In this document: positions 1 through 8,446 of the stretch, piece after piece | Layout: every line of letters starts with the position of its first letter | Position numbering within the stretch: position 1 is the first letter of the stretch | Assembly (NCBI GenBank): GCA_002404295.1 | Contig: DHJK01000169.1 | Location: forward strand, 4,882-39,696 | Direction of reading: 5' to 3' | Origin: Legionellales bacterium UBA4722 | GTDB taxonomy: Bacteria; Pseudomonadota; Gammaproteobacteria; DSM-16500 | Length of the DNA: 34,815 nt | Program-made: the position numbers and the translations under genes | Notes under the pieces: generated by a model | Databases searched by the model: none | Told to the model about the DNA's origin: nothing | What the model saw: only the letters and a program-made list of their open reading frames with translations

Positions 1-107
1 GCGTGCGTGCCCGTCTTTTCCTACCCAATTAATGAGCCTCATTTAAATGGCTAGGAAAAGACGGGCACGCACGCGGGCACGATTTGAGCAGTGCAATTTG
101 CTGAATA
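1..107. repeat. Family A inverted repeat, left edge copy
   Basis: Positions 1-23 and 52-74 are perfect reverse complements (arm core CGTGCGTGCCCGTCTTTTC). The right arm continues through GGGCACG to a TTTGCTGAATA tail ending at 107. The left arm is cut by the window edge, so the element is longer than seen. A fuller copy with the same arms and a GCTGAATA end lies at 34659-34815. No open frame or transposase accompanies it. It is best described as a non-autonomous palindromic repeat. Confidence 0.85.
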
Positions 108-128
108 GTGATGGGGTTCGATTATAAT
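98..128 (+). promoter_or_regulatory. Candidate mreB promoter
   Basis: A perfect TATAAT lies at 123-128, with a weak TTGCTG at 98-103 as possible -35 (19-bp spacer). The -35 would fall inside the tail of the family A repeat, so the repeat may contribute to the promoter. The -10 is convincing by sequence; the -35 is not. Confidence 0.4.
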
Positions 129-205
129 GTCAGCGGGAACCACTGGCTACTTTATTTTAGATCTATTAGAATTCATCATCAGTTTTTGGATTATAGGGAG
201 CGGCC

Positions 206-1255
206 GTGGCTATGTTAAAACGATTACGTGGGTATTTTTCTAGTGATTTATCAATAGATTTAGGGACTGCTAACACCCTGATATATGTGCGTGGTAAGGG
301 CATTGTGCTCGATGAACCCTCGGTGGTGGCAATCCGCCAAATGGGTTCCCATGGACAAAAACATGTCGCCGCTGTCGGTAGCGAAGCAAAGCTCATGTTA
401 GGCCGCACACCCTCCAATATTACCGCCATTCGCCCTATGAAAGACGGTGTTATTGCCGATTTTTACGTCACAGAAAAGATGCTTCAACATTTTATTCATA
501 AAGTGCATGAAAACCGCTTCTTACGCCCCAGCCCACGTGTATTGGTGTGTGTGCCTTGTGGCTCTACGCAAGTGGAACGTAGAGCGATTCGTGAATCTGC
601 GATCAGCGCAGGCGCCAGAGAAGTCTTCTTGCTAGAAGAACCTATGGCAGCCGCGATGGGGGCAGGTATGCCAGTGGATGAGCCTCGTGGTTCAATGGTG
701 GTGGATATTGGTGGCGGTACGACTGAAGTGGCCATTATTTCATTAAGTGGTATTGTGTACGCTGCATCAGTACGTATTGGCGGCGATCGTTTTGATGAAG
801 CGATTGTGAGTTATGTGCGCCGTAACTACGGTATCTTGATCGGTGAATCGACTGCTGAGAAAATTAAACACGAAATTGGTTCTGCATACCCTGCTAACCA
901 AGTCCTTGAGATGGAAGTCCGTGGTCGTAATTTGGCCGAAGGGATTCCGCGCAGCTTTACATTAACCAGCAATGAAATTTTAGAAGCGTTACAAGAGCCG
1001 CTTTCCGGTATTTTAGGTGCTGTACGTGCTGCTTTAGAGCAAGCACCACCTGAATTAGCATCTGATATCGCTGAGCGCGGAATGATTTTGACGGGCGGTG
1101 GTGCGTTATTGCGCAACATTGATCGCTTGTTGATGGAAGAAACTGGATTGCCAGTAATTATTGCCGATGAGCCTTTGACTTGCGTGGCGCGAGGTGGTGG
1201 TAAGGCGTTGGAGATTATGGATTCTTCTGGGATTGATTTTTTGTCTAAGGAGTAA
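206..1255 (+). CDS. mreB: Rod shape-determining protein MreB (bacterial actin)
   Basis: This is a 349-residue actin-fold ATPase that forms membrane-associated filaments and guides lateral peptidoglycan synthesis with MreC and MreD. The phosphate-1 loop DLGTANTLIY is at about 18-27, phosphate-2 DIGGGTTEV at about 167-175, and the adenosine motif MILTGGGALL near 293-302. Length matches the usual ~347. The start is GTG at 206: GGGAG at 196-200 sits 5 bases upstream, whereas the in-frame ATG at 212 would be 11 bases away. It is first in an mreB-mreC-mreD-rng-yhdP cluster but is separated from mreC by 300 bp of repeats, so it may be expressed largely on its own. Confidence 0.98.
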   Translation: MAMLKRLRGYFSSDLSIDLGTANTLIYVRGKGIVLDEPSVVAIRQMGSHGQKHVAAVGSEAKLMLGRTPSNITAIRPMKDGVIADFYVTEKMLQHFIHKVHENRFLRPSPRVLVCVPCGSTQVERRAIRESAISAGAREVFLLEEPMAAAMGAGMPVDEPRGSMVVDIGGGTTEVAIISLSGIVYAASVRIGGDRFDEAIVSYVRRNYGILIGESTAEKIKHEIGSAYPANQVLEMEVRGRNLAEGIPRSFTLTSNEILEALQEPLSGILGAVRAALEQAPPELASDIAERGMILTGGGALLRNIDRLLMEETGLPVIIADEPLTCVARGGGKALEIMDSSGIDFLSKE

Positions 1256-1287
1256 GGCTGAGGCTGTAACTGTTTCTTTGCTTTGGC

Positions 1288-1459
1288 GCTGCTTATCGCG
1301 TCCCTTCCCCCTCCGGGGGAAGGAAAGGAAGGGGGAATAAAATTACAGCATACTATCTAAGTAGCACTTTCCTTGAAAGGCAACAGATTAGGTTAAGAGG
1401 TAATTTAGATTCCCCCTTCCCATCCTTCCCCCTGAGGGGGAAGGGGCTTACTAAGCAGC
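1288..1459. repeat. Family B inverted repeat, copy 1
   Basis: The left arm (1288-1338) runs GCTGCTTAT, then CCCTTCCCCCTCCGGGGGAA, then AAGGGGGAAT. The right arm (1409-1459) is its near-perfect reverse complement, ending in CTAAGCAGC. Each arm contains its own small palindrome (CCTTCCCCCTCCGGGGGAAGG-like). About 70 bp of unrelated sequence separates the arms. The second copy is at 24554-24711. There is no coding potential. It sits between mreB and mreC and could act as a terminator or mRNA processing structure; that role is inferred. Confidence 0.85.
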
Positions 1460-1490
1460 TTTTAGTCTTAACTTGAGGCCTACGCCACTA

Positions 1491-1517
1491 AGGGGAAGGG
1501 GCCAGATAAGCAGTGCC
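1491..1517. repeat. Degenerate extra arm of family B
   Basis: AAGGGGAAGGGGCCAGATAA followed by GCAGTGC resembles the reverse complement of the family B arm end (GCTGCTTAxxxxxCCCCTTCCCC). It looks like a decayed third arm beside the complete element. With the repeat at 1288-1459 it accounts for most of the 300-bp mreB-mreC gap. No gene was seen in that gap. Confidence 0.45.
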
Positions 1518-1555
1518 AGAGTAAATGTTGAACGATTATTCCAGGAGTACACCCC

Positions 1556-2389
1556 ATTAAGGCAATCTTCACACAAGGCTCCCAATCCGGCTTCCGAGTT
1601 TTCCTCCTACTCGCCTTTGCGCTCACCCTCATGATCCTCGACAAACACGTCGCCGCCATCACCCAAATCCGTACTGTTCTCTCAGTCCCCCTCAGCTCCT
1701 TACAATACGCAGTGAGCTGGCCCATCGAACTAGTCGATAAAATACACGACACCATCAGCACCCACGATTCACTCGTCCAAGAAAACCTGGATTTAAAAGC
1801 AGAACAACTAACCCTGCGAGCCCAAGTACAACGTTTGCTCGCGATCGAATCAGAAAACGACCAACTCAAAGCACTCGTACATTCATCAGCCCAACTACAA
1901 AGCAAAGTGCTCATTGCCCAACTATTAGCAGTATCCGCTGACCCTTTCCTAAAACAAGTCATACTCAACAAAGGCAGCCATGATAATGTTTTTGTAGGCC
2001 AGCCCGTGCTCGATGCCAACGGCGTCATGGGCCAAGTCACCCAAGTTGAACCACTAACCAGCCGCATCTTATTAATCAACGATGTTCACAGCGGACTTTC
2101 CGTACAAGTCGTACGTAATGGCGTGCGCGCTATTGCTGTGGGCGATGCTTATTCCGGCCAATTACGATTATTAAACGTCCCGCAAACCGCCGATATTCGC
2201 AACGGAGATATATTAATTACGTCCGGCTTAGGAGAACATTTCCCCGAAGGTTATCCTGTTGGCCAAGTCACAACTGTCACCAAAGATCCCGGATTGCAAT
2301 TTGCAACGATCATAGTCCATCCAGCCGCTCACTTAGACAGAAGCCGCGGCGTCTTGCTGGTATGGCCAGCTAATCGAGCTAAATTATGA
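1556..2389 (+). CDS. mreC: Rod shape-determining protein MreC, probable ATT start
   Basis: This is a bitopic inner-membrane protein (277 residues with this start) that scaffolds the elongasome between MreB and the penicillin-binding proteins. The first ATG in frame (1631) would remove most of the N-terminal membrane anchor. Upstream in frame the sequence reads IKAIFTQGSQSGFR, then a hydrophobic stretch VFLLLAFALTLMIL, which matches the MreC N-terminus. No ATG, GTG or TTG precedes it. AGGAG at 1543-1547 is 8 bases before ATT at 1556. A coiled-coil follows (about 60-105), then the beta-rich MreC core (GQPVLDANGVMGQV, ITSGLGEHFPEGYPVGQV). It overlaps mreD by ATGA. The first ~500 bases are unusually C-ending at wobble positions compared with mreB. 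Confidence 0.93.
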   Translation: MKAIFTQGSQSGFRVFLLLAFALTLMILDKHVAAITQIRTVLSVPLSSLQYAVSWPIELVDKIHDTISTHDSLVQENLDLKAEQLTLRAQVQRLLAIESENDQLKALVHSSAQLQSKVLIAQLLAVSADPFLKQVILNKGSHDNVFVGQPVLDANGVMGQVTQVEPLTSRILLINDVHSGLSVQVVRNGVRAIAVGDAYSGQLRLLNVPQTADIRNGDILITSGLGEHFPEGYPVGQVTTVTKDPGLQFATIIVHPAAHLDRSRGVLLVWPANRAKL

Positions 2390-2859
2390 CAGATACCAAT
2401 AGAAATGGATTTATTATTCCTCTCACGATATTAATTGCTTTTATCCTGACTTTATTGCCCATGCCAACGTGGGCAGTATGGTTACGCCCCGCGTGGATTT
2501 TGATGATTCTGATCTACTGGACTATTGCAGCACCTGAACGTGTGAATATTGGCGTTGCTTGCGTCACAGGTATTTTTTTAGATGTCTTGGAAGGTACGTT
2601 ACTAGGCGAACATGCTTTTGCGCTCATCGTTGTTGTCTACCTGGTGAGTAAAATGTATAGCCGCTTGCGGATGTTCCCGATGCTGCAGCAGGGTGTTACT
2701 ATTTTTCTACTCGTTTTGCTTTATCAGTTTATTTTATTTTGTATCCAAGGATTCTTAGGCGCTCTACCTGATAGTTGGCTATATTGGTCATGCTCGTTGA
2801 CAAGCATGTTACTGTGGCCTTGGGTGTGCAGTATTTTACGTGGTTGGGCATACGCATAA
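2386..2859 (+). CDS. mreD: Rod shape-determining protein MreD
   Basis: This 157-residue integral membrane protein has about five predicted hydrophobic segments and is close to the usual ~160 residues. The N-terminal GFIIPLTILIAFILTLLPMP and the following PAWILMILIYWTIAAPERVN, with LDVLEGTLLGEHAFAL, fit the MreD family pattern. Its ATG overlaps the mreC TGA (ATGA at 2386-2389), indicating translational coupling. Its product is expected to work with MreC and RodA/PBP2 in lateral wall growth. The next gene starts 2 bases after its stop. Confidence 0.93.
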   Translation: MTDTNRNGFIIPLTILIAFILTLLPMPTWAVWLRPAWILMILIYWTIAAPERVNIGVACVTGIFLDVLEGTLLGEHAFALIVVVYLVSKMYSRLRMFPMLQQGVTIFLLVLLYQFILFCIQGFLGALPDSWLYWSCSLTSMLLWPWVCSILRGWAYA

Positions 2860-2861
2860 AA

Positions 2862-4304
2862 ATGATCGAAGAAATTCTTTTAAATATTACACCTCATGAA
2901 GTGCGAGCCGCTTTCGTTACGGATAGCGTCTTACAAGAAATTTATATCGAACGTCGTTTACATCAAGGCTTAGTCGGTAATATTTATAAAGGCAAAGTTC
3001 ATCGCGTCTTACCCGGCATTCAAGCCGCCTTTATCGATATTGGTTTAGACCGCGCCGCTTTTTTGCATGTGAGTGACTTACAAACAAAAACACCTGATAC
3101 CAATATTCGTGACATGCTACAACAAGGCCAAGATATTCTTGTGCAAGTTTATAAAGACTCACTAGGCTCTAAAGGTGTACGCGTCACCACACAATTGACA
3201 ATTCCTGGACGTTATTTAGTTTTTGTCCCAGGAATGCAGCAACTTGCTTTTTCACAGCGAATCACTGATGAATCTGTGCGCGCCCGTTTATCTCAAATGC
3301 TAACCGTAACCCCCGCAGGCGGTTATGTTTTTAGAACCGCCGCAGCCGTTGCAACTCAGTCTGAACTCACTGCAGAAAGTGAACATCTACCCGCAGCATG
3401 GACAGACGTGTTAGCCCGCAGCAAGTCAGCCAAAGTCGGTGAGTTGATTTATGCAGAAATGCCTATAGAGCTGCGATTGTTGCGCGATAGAGTAACAGAC
3501 TCCATCACAAGAATTCGTGTAGATCAATCAGCTGCTGTTGTCCAAATGCACGCATTCACAAAACGTCATATGCCAAACCTGACTGATCGTATTGAATATC
3601 ATCCAAGTACCCAGCCTATTTTTGATATTTACTCAGTAGAAGCACAATTACAAAAAGCGTTACATCGCAAAGTGTATTTAAAATCTGGCGGCTATCTAAT
3701 TTTTGATCAAACTGAAGCGATGACAACGATTGATGTCAATACAGGATCTTTTTTAGGTCACGGTAATCAAGAAGACACTATTTTTAAAACAAATGTAGAG
3801 GCAATTAGTGTGATAGCCCGCCAAGTTAGGTTGCGAAACTTGGGTGGTATTATTATTATAGATTTTATTGATATGTCTGACCTGCAACACAAAGATCAGT
3901 TATTACAGTTATTGACAGAAGCGTTATCAAAAGACAACGTTAGAACAGAGGTAAGTGAGTTATCGAGCTTAGGCCTAGTGCAGCTCACCCGAAAACGTAC
4001 ACGAGAAAGTCTAGAGCGAGTTTTATGTGTCCCATGCCCTGTATGTCATCAGCGAGGTACAGTAAAATCGTTAGAAACCATGGGCTATGAAATTTTGCGC
4101 GAGTTACAGCACACAGCCCGAAATTTCGCTTGGCCAGGTTTTTCAATCCTAGCTGCGGCAGTGGTCGTGGAATATTTATGTACCGATCAAGCCCATAGAT
4201 TGAAAGAGCTGGAATTAGAAGTGGGTAGACCCATCAAATTACAGGTAGAATCTACCTATACACAGGAACATTACGACATCTTACCCATGTCAGAAAAGGA
4301 ATAA
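2862..4304 (+). CDS. rng: Ribonuclease G
   Basis: This 480-residue endoribonuclease matures the 5' end of 16S rRNA and turns over some mRNAs. ATG 2862 is chosen because the protein then begins MIEEILLNITPHEVRAAFV, as in RNase G; an earlier ATG in the frame (2775) would only read through the mreD 3' end. The S1-like part follows (GLVGNIYKGKVHRVLPGIQA, about 36-55). Catalytic metal ligands are Asp291 in TTIDVNTG and Asp334 in IIIIDFIDM. The zinc-link is CPVC at 393-396. Length is close to E. coli RNase G (489). The C-terminal scaffold of RNase E is absent, which separates the two paralogues. It is the fourth gene of the mre cluster, as in E. coli. Confidence 0.96.
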   Translation: MIEEILLNITPHEVRAAFVTDSVLQEIYIERRLHQGLVGNIYKGKVHRVLPGIQAAFIDIGLDRAAFLHVSDLQTKTPDTNIRDMLQQGQDILVQVYKDSLGSKGVRVTTQLTIPGRYLVFVPGMQQLAFSQRITDESVRARLSQMLTVTPAGGYVFRTAAAVATQSELTAESEHLPAAWTDVLARSKSAKVGELIYAEMPIELRLLRDRVTDSITRIRVDQSAAVVQMHAFTKRHMPNLTDRIEYHPSTQPIFDIYSVEAQLQKALHRKVYLKSGGYLIFDQTEAMTTIDVNTGSFLGHGNQEDTIFKTNVEAISVIARQVRLRNLGGIIIIDFIDMSDLQHKDQLLQLLTEALSKDNVRTEVSELSSLGLVQLTRKRTRESLERVLCVPCPVCHQRGTVKSLETMGYEILRELQHTARNFAWPGFSILAAAVVVEYLCTDQAHRLKELELEVGRPIKLQVESTYTQEHYDILPMSEKE

Positions 4305-4307
4305 AGT

Positions 4308-7300
4308 GTGGCAATGTTAATAGGGAAAGCTATGCGATGGTTAGGATATTGCATTGCTAGCATCATTATTTTGGCAGCAGCGGCAGTCAGTACGACTCAG
4401 TTGTTATCGCCTTACTTAAATGAACATCGTGCTGATTTTTCAAAATGGGCAAGTGATTTACTCAACATGCCGATTAGTATTAATCAAGTCAACATTTCTT
4501 GGCGACGCGGTGAGCCTGAAATCGTACTGCAACAAGTTGCAATATTAAATAAACAGACACAGAAACCGACTTTCGAAATTCAAACCATAAAAATAAATAT
4601 TAAAATTCTCCAAAGTTTACTGCAAAGAAAGCTGTTGCCAGAAGATATTAGAATTTACGGTGTACACATGACAGTACATCAAAAAAAATCAGGACAATTA
4701 AACGTCGTTGGTTTAGATAATTTTGTATTCATGGATAATTTTACCGGCAGTTCTGTTCTCGGCAATGCGATGAGCGCATGGATTTTTTCACAGCCTCATT
4801 TGACATTGCGTAATATTGAGATTGAGTTTATTCCAGAAATAGGCCCACAAAGATCCGTCACCTTGGCGTCATTAAATTTACATAATACAAACACTGAGCA
4901 TATGTTATCTGGAAAAGCAACGCTGAATCAAGCTATGCCTACTCAAGTAGAAATTAAGTTACAGTGGGAAGGCGCATCATCCGATATATTGCACAGTGCG
5001 TCACAGGTCCACTTATACCTCTATTTAGAAAGTGTTTCACTTTCGCAATGGATTAGCGAAAAAACATGGAAAAATTTGCAAGTGAAACAGGGTGCAGGCA
5101 GTGGGAAATTTTGGATCAGCTGGGATCATAGCCAATTACAAAAAATAGAAAGCCAATTTCAACTCTATGAACTACAACTTCAATCGTTGGCGACTAAAAA
5201 AACAGTTGTTATTCCACGTCTCAATGGCCGCTTAGGTTGGCAGCGTGATGGCGAGCAACAGCTGATTGTGGGCGACGATATACTGATCGATTTCCCCGAG
5301 CATTTATGGCCAGTCACTCAATTTTCTTTGACTTTATTGCCTGATCAAAGCTCGCCACAACCACCACTTAAAAGAAAAGCAGGAGGCTATGCACTGCAAG
5401 CAGGTTATTTTGATTTAGCTGATACCAGTGAATTAGCACTAGCCAGTGGTTTGTTGCCTGAATCAATGCAAAAGTTGCTACTAGACCTCAATCCAATGGG
5501 AGAAGTACGTGCATTAAACATTCAGTCTTCAGTTGAAAAAGAGAGTTATTCAGCAGAATTTTCTAATCTTACCGTGAGTCCTTGGCAAACTTATCCAGGC
5601 GTAATCAATATGAATGGAAAATTTTCCTGGGATGGAAGCCAAGGGAAATTAACACTGGACGGCAAACAAGCTACAGTCATTTTAAATTCTGTTTTCGAAA
5701 AACCATTACAGTTTGATACTGTCTCAGGCGATATTTTATGGCAAAAAAATGCAACGAATACCTTGTTAATCGATGCAAAGAATTTTGAAGTGAGTAATCC
5801 GGATATCACTCTTAACACCACATTGAGTTTAATTATCCCGCAAACGGAATCACCAACCCTTAACGTATCAGGTGATTTTTCTGTTTCTCATGCGGCACAA
5901 ATTGTAAATTATTTACCTGTCAAAAAATTCGAACCGCCTTTAGTAGAGTGGTTACATAATCGATTCCAAGGTGGGCAACTTTCATCAGGAAAAATAACAA
6001 TTCAAGGAAAGTTAAGTGATCTGGCTTCTGATAATGGCTTAGGAAAATTTCTTATCAGTACTAAAGTGAAAGATTTAGATTTTGAATACGCACCCGGTTG
6101 GCCCATGGTGCATCATGTTTATGGTGATTTAGTTTTTTCAGGCCATTCGATGACAGCAGATATGGAATCAGGACAGCTTTATAATGTGCCACTCACAAAA
6201 GTGCATGGCTATATTCCTTATATTGGCCCCGAGCATCCGCAAGTTCTAGATTTGCAGGCAACAATCAATGCAGACCTCAGTCAAGGGTTACGCTTCATAC
6301 AAGAAAGTCCACTACGAAATACGATTGGAAAAGATTTAGAGGGTATGCAGTTATCAGGTGCTATGGGATTGAAGCTCGCATTTACTATTCCTGTTAAAAC
6401 ACCTGAAAAAAGTAAAGTGCTGGGTGATGTCACTGTTGCTTCCGCTGTGCTTCAGTTACCAAGCTGGCATCTTACGTTGGATCGCTTAGCAGGTGCTTTG
6501 CATTTTACTGAAGAATCTATACAAATTAATCAAATCCAAGGACGATTATTTAACGAACCTGTCAGTTTAACGATGAATACAGTTCGCGCAGCTAATGCCC
6601 CTCCCGTTGTTAAAGCTGTAGTACAAGGAAAAATTTCGCAACCACTCCTAGAGAAATGGCTTAAGATGTCACTCTCTCAATTCATTAAAGGCGCTACACC
6701 TTATACCGTTGAGTTAAATATTGTTTCGCATAAATATTCACAACCCAGCCAACTGATTATACGTTCTAATTTAACAGGGCTCGCGATAGACTTACCTGAA
6801 ATATACGGGAAAAAAGCAGAGGAGCCTCGTGACTTTCAATTAACGGCTAATTTGAAACTCGATCAACCATTCCAAACTAAAATACAGTATGGAAAATTAT
6901 TAACAGCCGCGATCACCTACAAACAATCACCACAAGGTTGGGAATTTCAAAGCGGTGAATTACGATTGGGTAGTAATGGTCAAGCAAATTGGCAATCACA
7001 ACCCGGTATCTTAGTGACAGGCCAACTTGATAAATTAGATTGGAATAAGTGGCATACCTATTTTTCAAGTTTGTCACTGGGTGAAAAAAACAAAACAACA
7101 GAATCGAATACAATGATGAAGTATTTTCGTGGCGTAGATATTCTAGCAAATCAATTTCCAATTCTGGGGCAAAACCTGACACATGTGCGTGTGCAAGCGT
7201 CGCAAGAAAATAATGCTTGGAAAATAGGTGTAGCAAGCTCAGAGGCAACAGGCCAAGTTTGGCTGCCAATCCAAAATTCACAGTCGGTCATCCAAGCTAA

Positions 7301-8177
7301 ATTTCAGCATCTTTATTTATCATCCGCACAAACTCAACAACCTAATGATCCCAAAACCATCCCTGCATTTTCTTTTATATGCGATGATGTACGGTATAAA
7401 GATCAAGCGATTGGGCATGTTGCATTAGATGGAGAGCCTATTAAATCAGGATTGAAAATATCAAAACTTAATATTTTTACTGATTTCTTTAATTTAAATG
7501 CAAAAGGCGATTGGTCAGCACAGAAAAACAATAATCAAACAAATTTATCAGGCACGCTAAACACTAAAAATGTCAGTCAATTGTTAGATCATTGGGGACT
7601 GGGCTCTGCAAATTTAGTAGCCGGTGAGGGTGATATTACATTTGACCTTAATTGGGCAGATGCACCCTACAAACCTTCGCTTGCCAATTTATCAGGCTCA
7701 CTCTTTTTAAAGTTAGGAAAAGGCAGGGTGATTAATTTAGGAAACTCTACAGATGCGAAGCTCGGCTTCGGCCGCATGCTCAATATTTTAAATTTGCAAA
7801 CATTACCACGACGTCTCAGTTTAGATTTCACTGATTTATTCGAAAAAGGCTATAGCTTCGATGCCATGCAAGGCCATTTTAATTTAGACCATGGCAGTGC
7901 GATAACGAAAGACACCTATTTTGCAGGGCCTATAGCTAGAATTGAAATTCAGGGAAAAATAGGCATGGCCGCGAAAGATTATGACCTTATCTTAAGCGTC
8001 ACACCCTACGTCACCGGCAGCATACCTCTTGTTGCAACCCTTGCAGGCGGCCCGCTGGTGGGCGCTGTAACGTGGCTTGTAGAAAAAGCCGCAAGTGGCG
8101 TAGTTTCAAAAGCGGCAACCTATCACTATTCTGTCAGAGGCCCTTGGGATCATCCTGTTTGGGAGCAGACCCATTAA
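4308..8177 (+). CDS. yhdP: YhdP-family AsmA-like envelope protein (TIGR02099)
   Basis: This is a very large (1289-residue) inner-membrane-anchored periplasmic protein. Known YhdP (about 1266 aa) is one of the TamB/YdbH/YhdP bridges proposed to carry phospholipid to the outer membrane. One N-terminal membrane helix lies at about 13-35 (YCIASIIILAAAAVSTTQLL). The rest is long beta-rich sequence typical of repeating-beta-groove proteins, and a conserved C-terminal AsmA-like part includes GSLFLKLGKGRVINLG and GPIARIEIQGKIGM. The GTG start at 4308 is favoured over ATG 4314 because AAGGA (4296-4300) is 7 bases upstream. It starts 3 bases after the rng stop. tldD, which often follows, is absent here. 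Confidence 0.93.
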   Translation: MAMLIGKAMRWLGYCIASIIILAAAAVSTTQLLSPYLNEHRADFSKWASDLLNMPISINQVNISWRRGEPEIVLQQVAILNKQTQKPTFEIQTIKINIKILQSLLQRKLLPEDIRIYGVHMTVHQKKSGQLNVVGLDNFVFMDNFTGSSVLGNAMSAWIFSQPHLTLRNIEIEFIPEIGPQRSVTLASLNLHNTNTEHMLSGKATLNQAMPTQVEIKLQWEGASSDILHSASQVHLYLYLESVSLSQWISEKTWKNLQVKQGAGSGKFWISWDHSQLQKIESQFQLYELQLQSLATKKTVVIPRLNGRLGWQRDGEQQLIVGDDILIDFPEHLWPVTQFSLTLLPDQSSPQPPLKRKAGGYALQAGYFDLADTSELALASGLLPESMQKLLLDLNPMGEVRALNIQSSVEKESYSAEFSNLTVSPWQTYPGVINMNGKFSWDGSQGKLTLDGKQATVILNSVFEKPLQFDTVSGDILWQKNATNTLLIDAKNFEVSNPDITLNTTLSLIIPQTESPTLNVSGDFSVSHAAQIVNYLPVKKFEPPLVEWLHNRFQGGQLSSGKITIQGKLSDLASDNGLGKFLISTKVKDLDFEYAPGWPMVHHVYGDLVFSGHSMTADMESGQLYNVPLTKVHGYIPYIGPEHPQVLDLQATINADLSQGLRFIQESPLRNTIGKDLEGMQLSGAMGLKLAFTIPVKTPEKSKVLGDVTVASAVLQLPSWHLTLDRLAGALHFTEESIQINQIQGRLFNEPVSLTMNTVRAANAPPVVKAVVQGKISQPLLEKWLKMSLSQFIKGATPYTVELNIVSHKYSQPSQLIIRSNLTGLAIDLPEIYGKKAEEPRDFQLTANLKLDQPFQTKIQYGKLLTAAITYKQSPQGWEFQSGELRLGSNGQANWQSQPGILVTGQLDKLDWNKWHTYFSSLSLGEKNKTTESNTMMKYFRGVDILANQFPILGQNLTHVRVQASQENNAWKIGVASSEATGQVWLPIQNSQSVIQAKFQHLYLSSAQTQQPNDPKTIPAFSFICDDVRYKDQAIGHVALDGEPIKSGLKISKLNIFTDFFNLNAKGDWSAQKNNNQTNLSGTLNTKNVSQLLDHWGLGSANLVAGEGDITFDLNWADAPYKPSLANLSGSLFLKLGKGRVINLGNSTDAKLGFGRMLNILNLQTLPRRLSLDFTDLFEKGYSFDAMQGHFNLDHGSAITKDTYFAGPIARIEIQGKIGMAAKDYDLILSVTPYVTGSIPLVATLAGGPLVGAVTWLVEKAASGVVSKAATYHYSVRGPWDHPVWEQTH

Positions 8178-8446
8178 GAAAAAAACAGTTGCAAAAATAA
8201 TTGTCACAACCTAGCTATGATTAATATTCAATCACATCAGGTCTATTTATACTTATATTATTCAATAGAGTAATGATGAGTTTTATAGGGTTACTCCTTG
8301 AAAAAATAAGCAATTACAAGCATGTTCTGTCTATTTTTTAGTTACCATCAAAAAAAAATCAAAACTCCTGCTATACTAAAACAAGGGCTTTGACTAGTTT
8401 TTCAACGCCTACCTTGGCACTGTCGCTTCAATTTGAGGTATGAGTT
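8178..8446. other. AT-rich intergenic region
   Basis: A gap of 269 bp between yhdP and the next gene. It is strongly AT-rich with A-runs (8350-8358). It contains a promoter-like element at 8369-8377 and a GAGGT ribosome-binding site at 8435-8439. No gene, tRNA or repeat family of this window was found in it. Confidence 0.6.
8369..8380 (+). promoter_or_regulatory. Extended -10 promoter resembling sigma-S type
   Basis: TGCTATACTAAA closely matches the sigma-S-preferred extended -10 (TG before CTATACT followed by AA). No good -35 lies at normal spacing, which is also common for sigma-S promoters. It is 67 bases ahead of the ATG at 8447 and would drive the two-gene unit 8447-10491. The sigma-S assignment is inference from E. 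coli consensus. Confidence 0.5.

Noticed and set aside
1480..2079. Long open frame on the minus strand opposite mreC
   Set aside because: It is the antisense shadow of mreC, which has clear MreC sequence. The frame is rich in Ser/Trp/Cys and resembles no family.
2775..2861. Earlier ATG for RNase G at 2775
   Set aside because: It would overlap mreD by 85 bases and adds residues not seen in RNase G; MIEEILLNITP at 2862 is the family N-terminus.
5591..5821. Minus-strand frames inside yhdP (5591-5821, 6913-7281)
   Set aside because: They lie wholly within the 1289-residue yhdP frame and show no ribosome-binding site or family resemblance.
8210..8270. PmrA-type tandem site (cTTAATatT halves) upstream of the unknown pair
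   Set aside because: TTAATATT and TTATATTA occur but are not spaced as the tandem consensus; the AT-rich background explains them.
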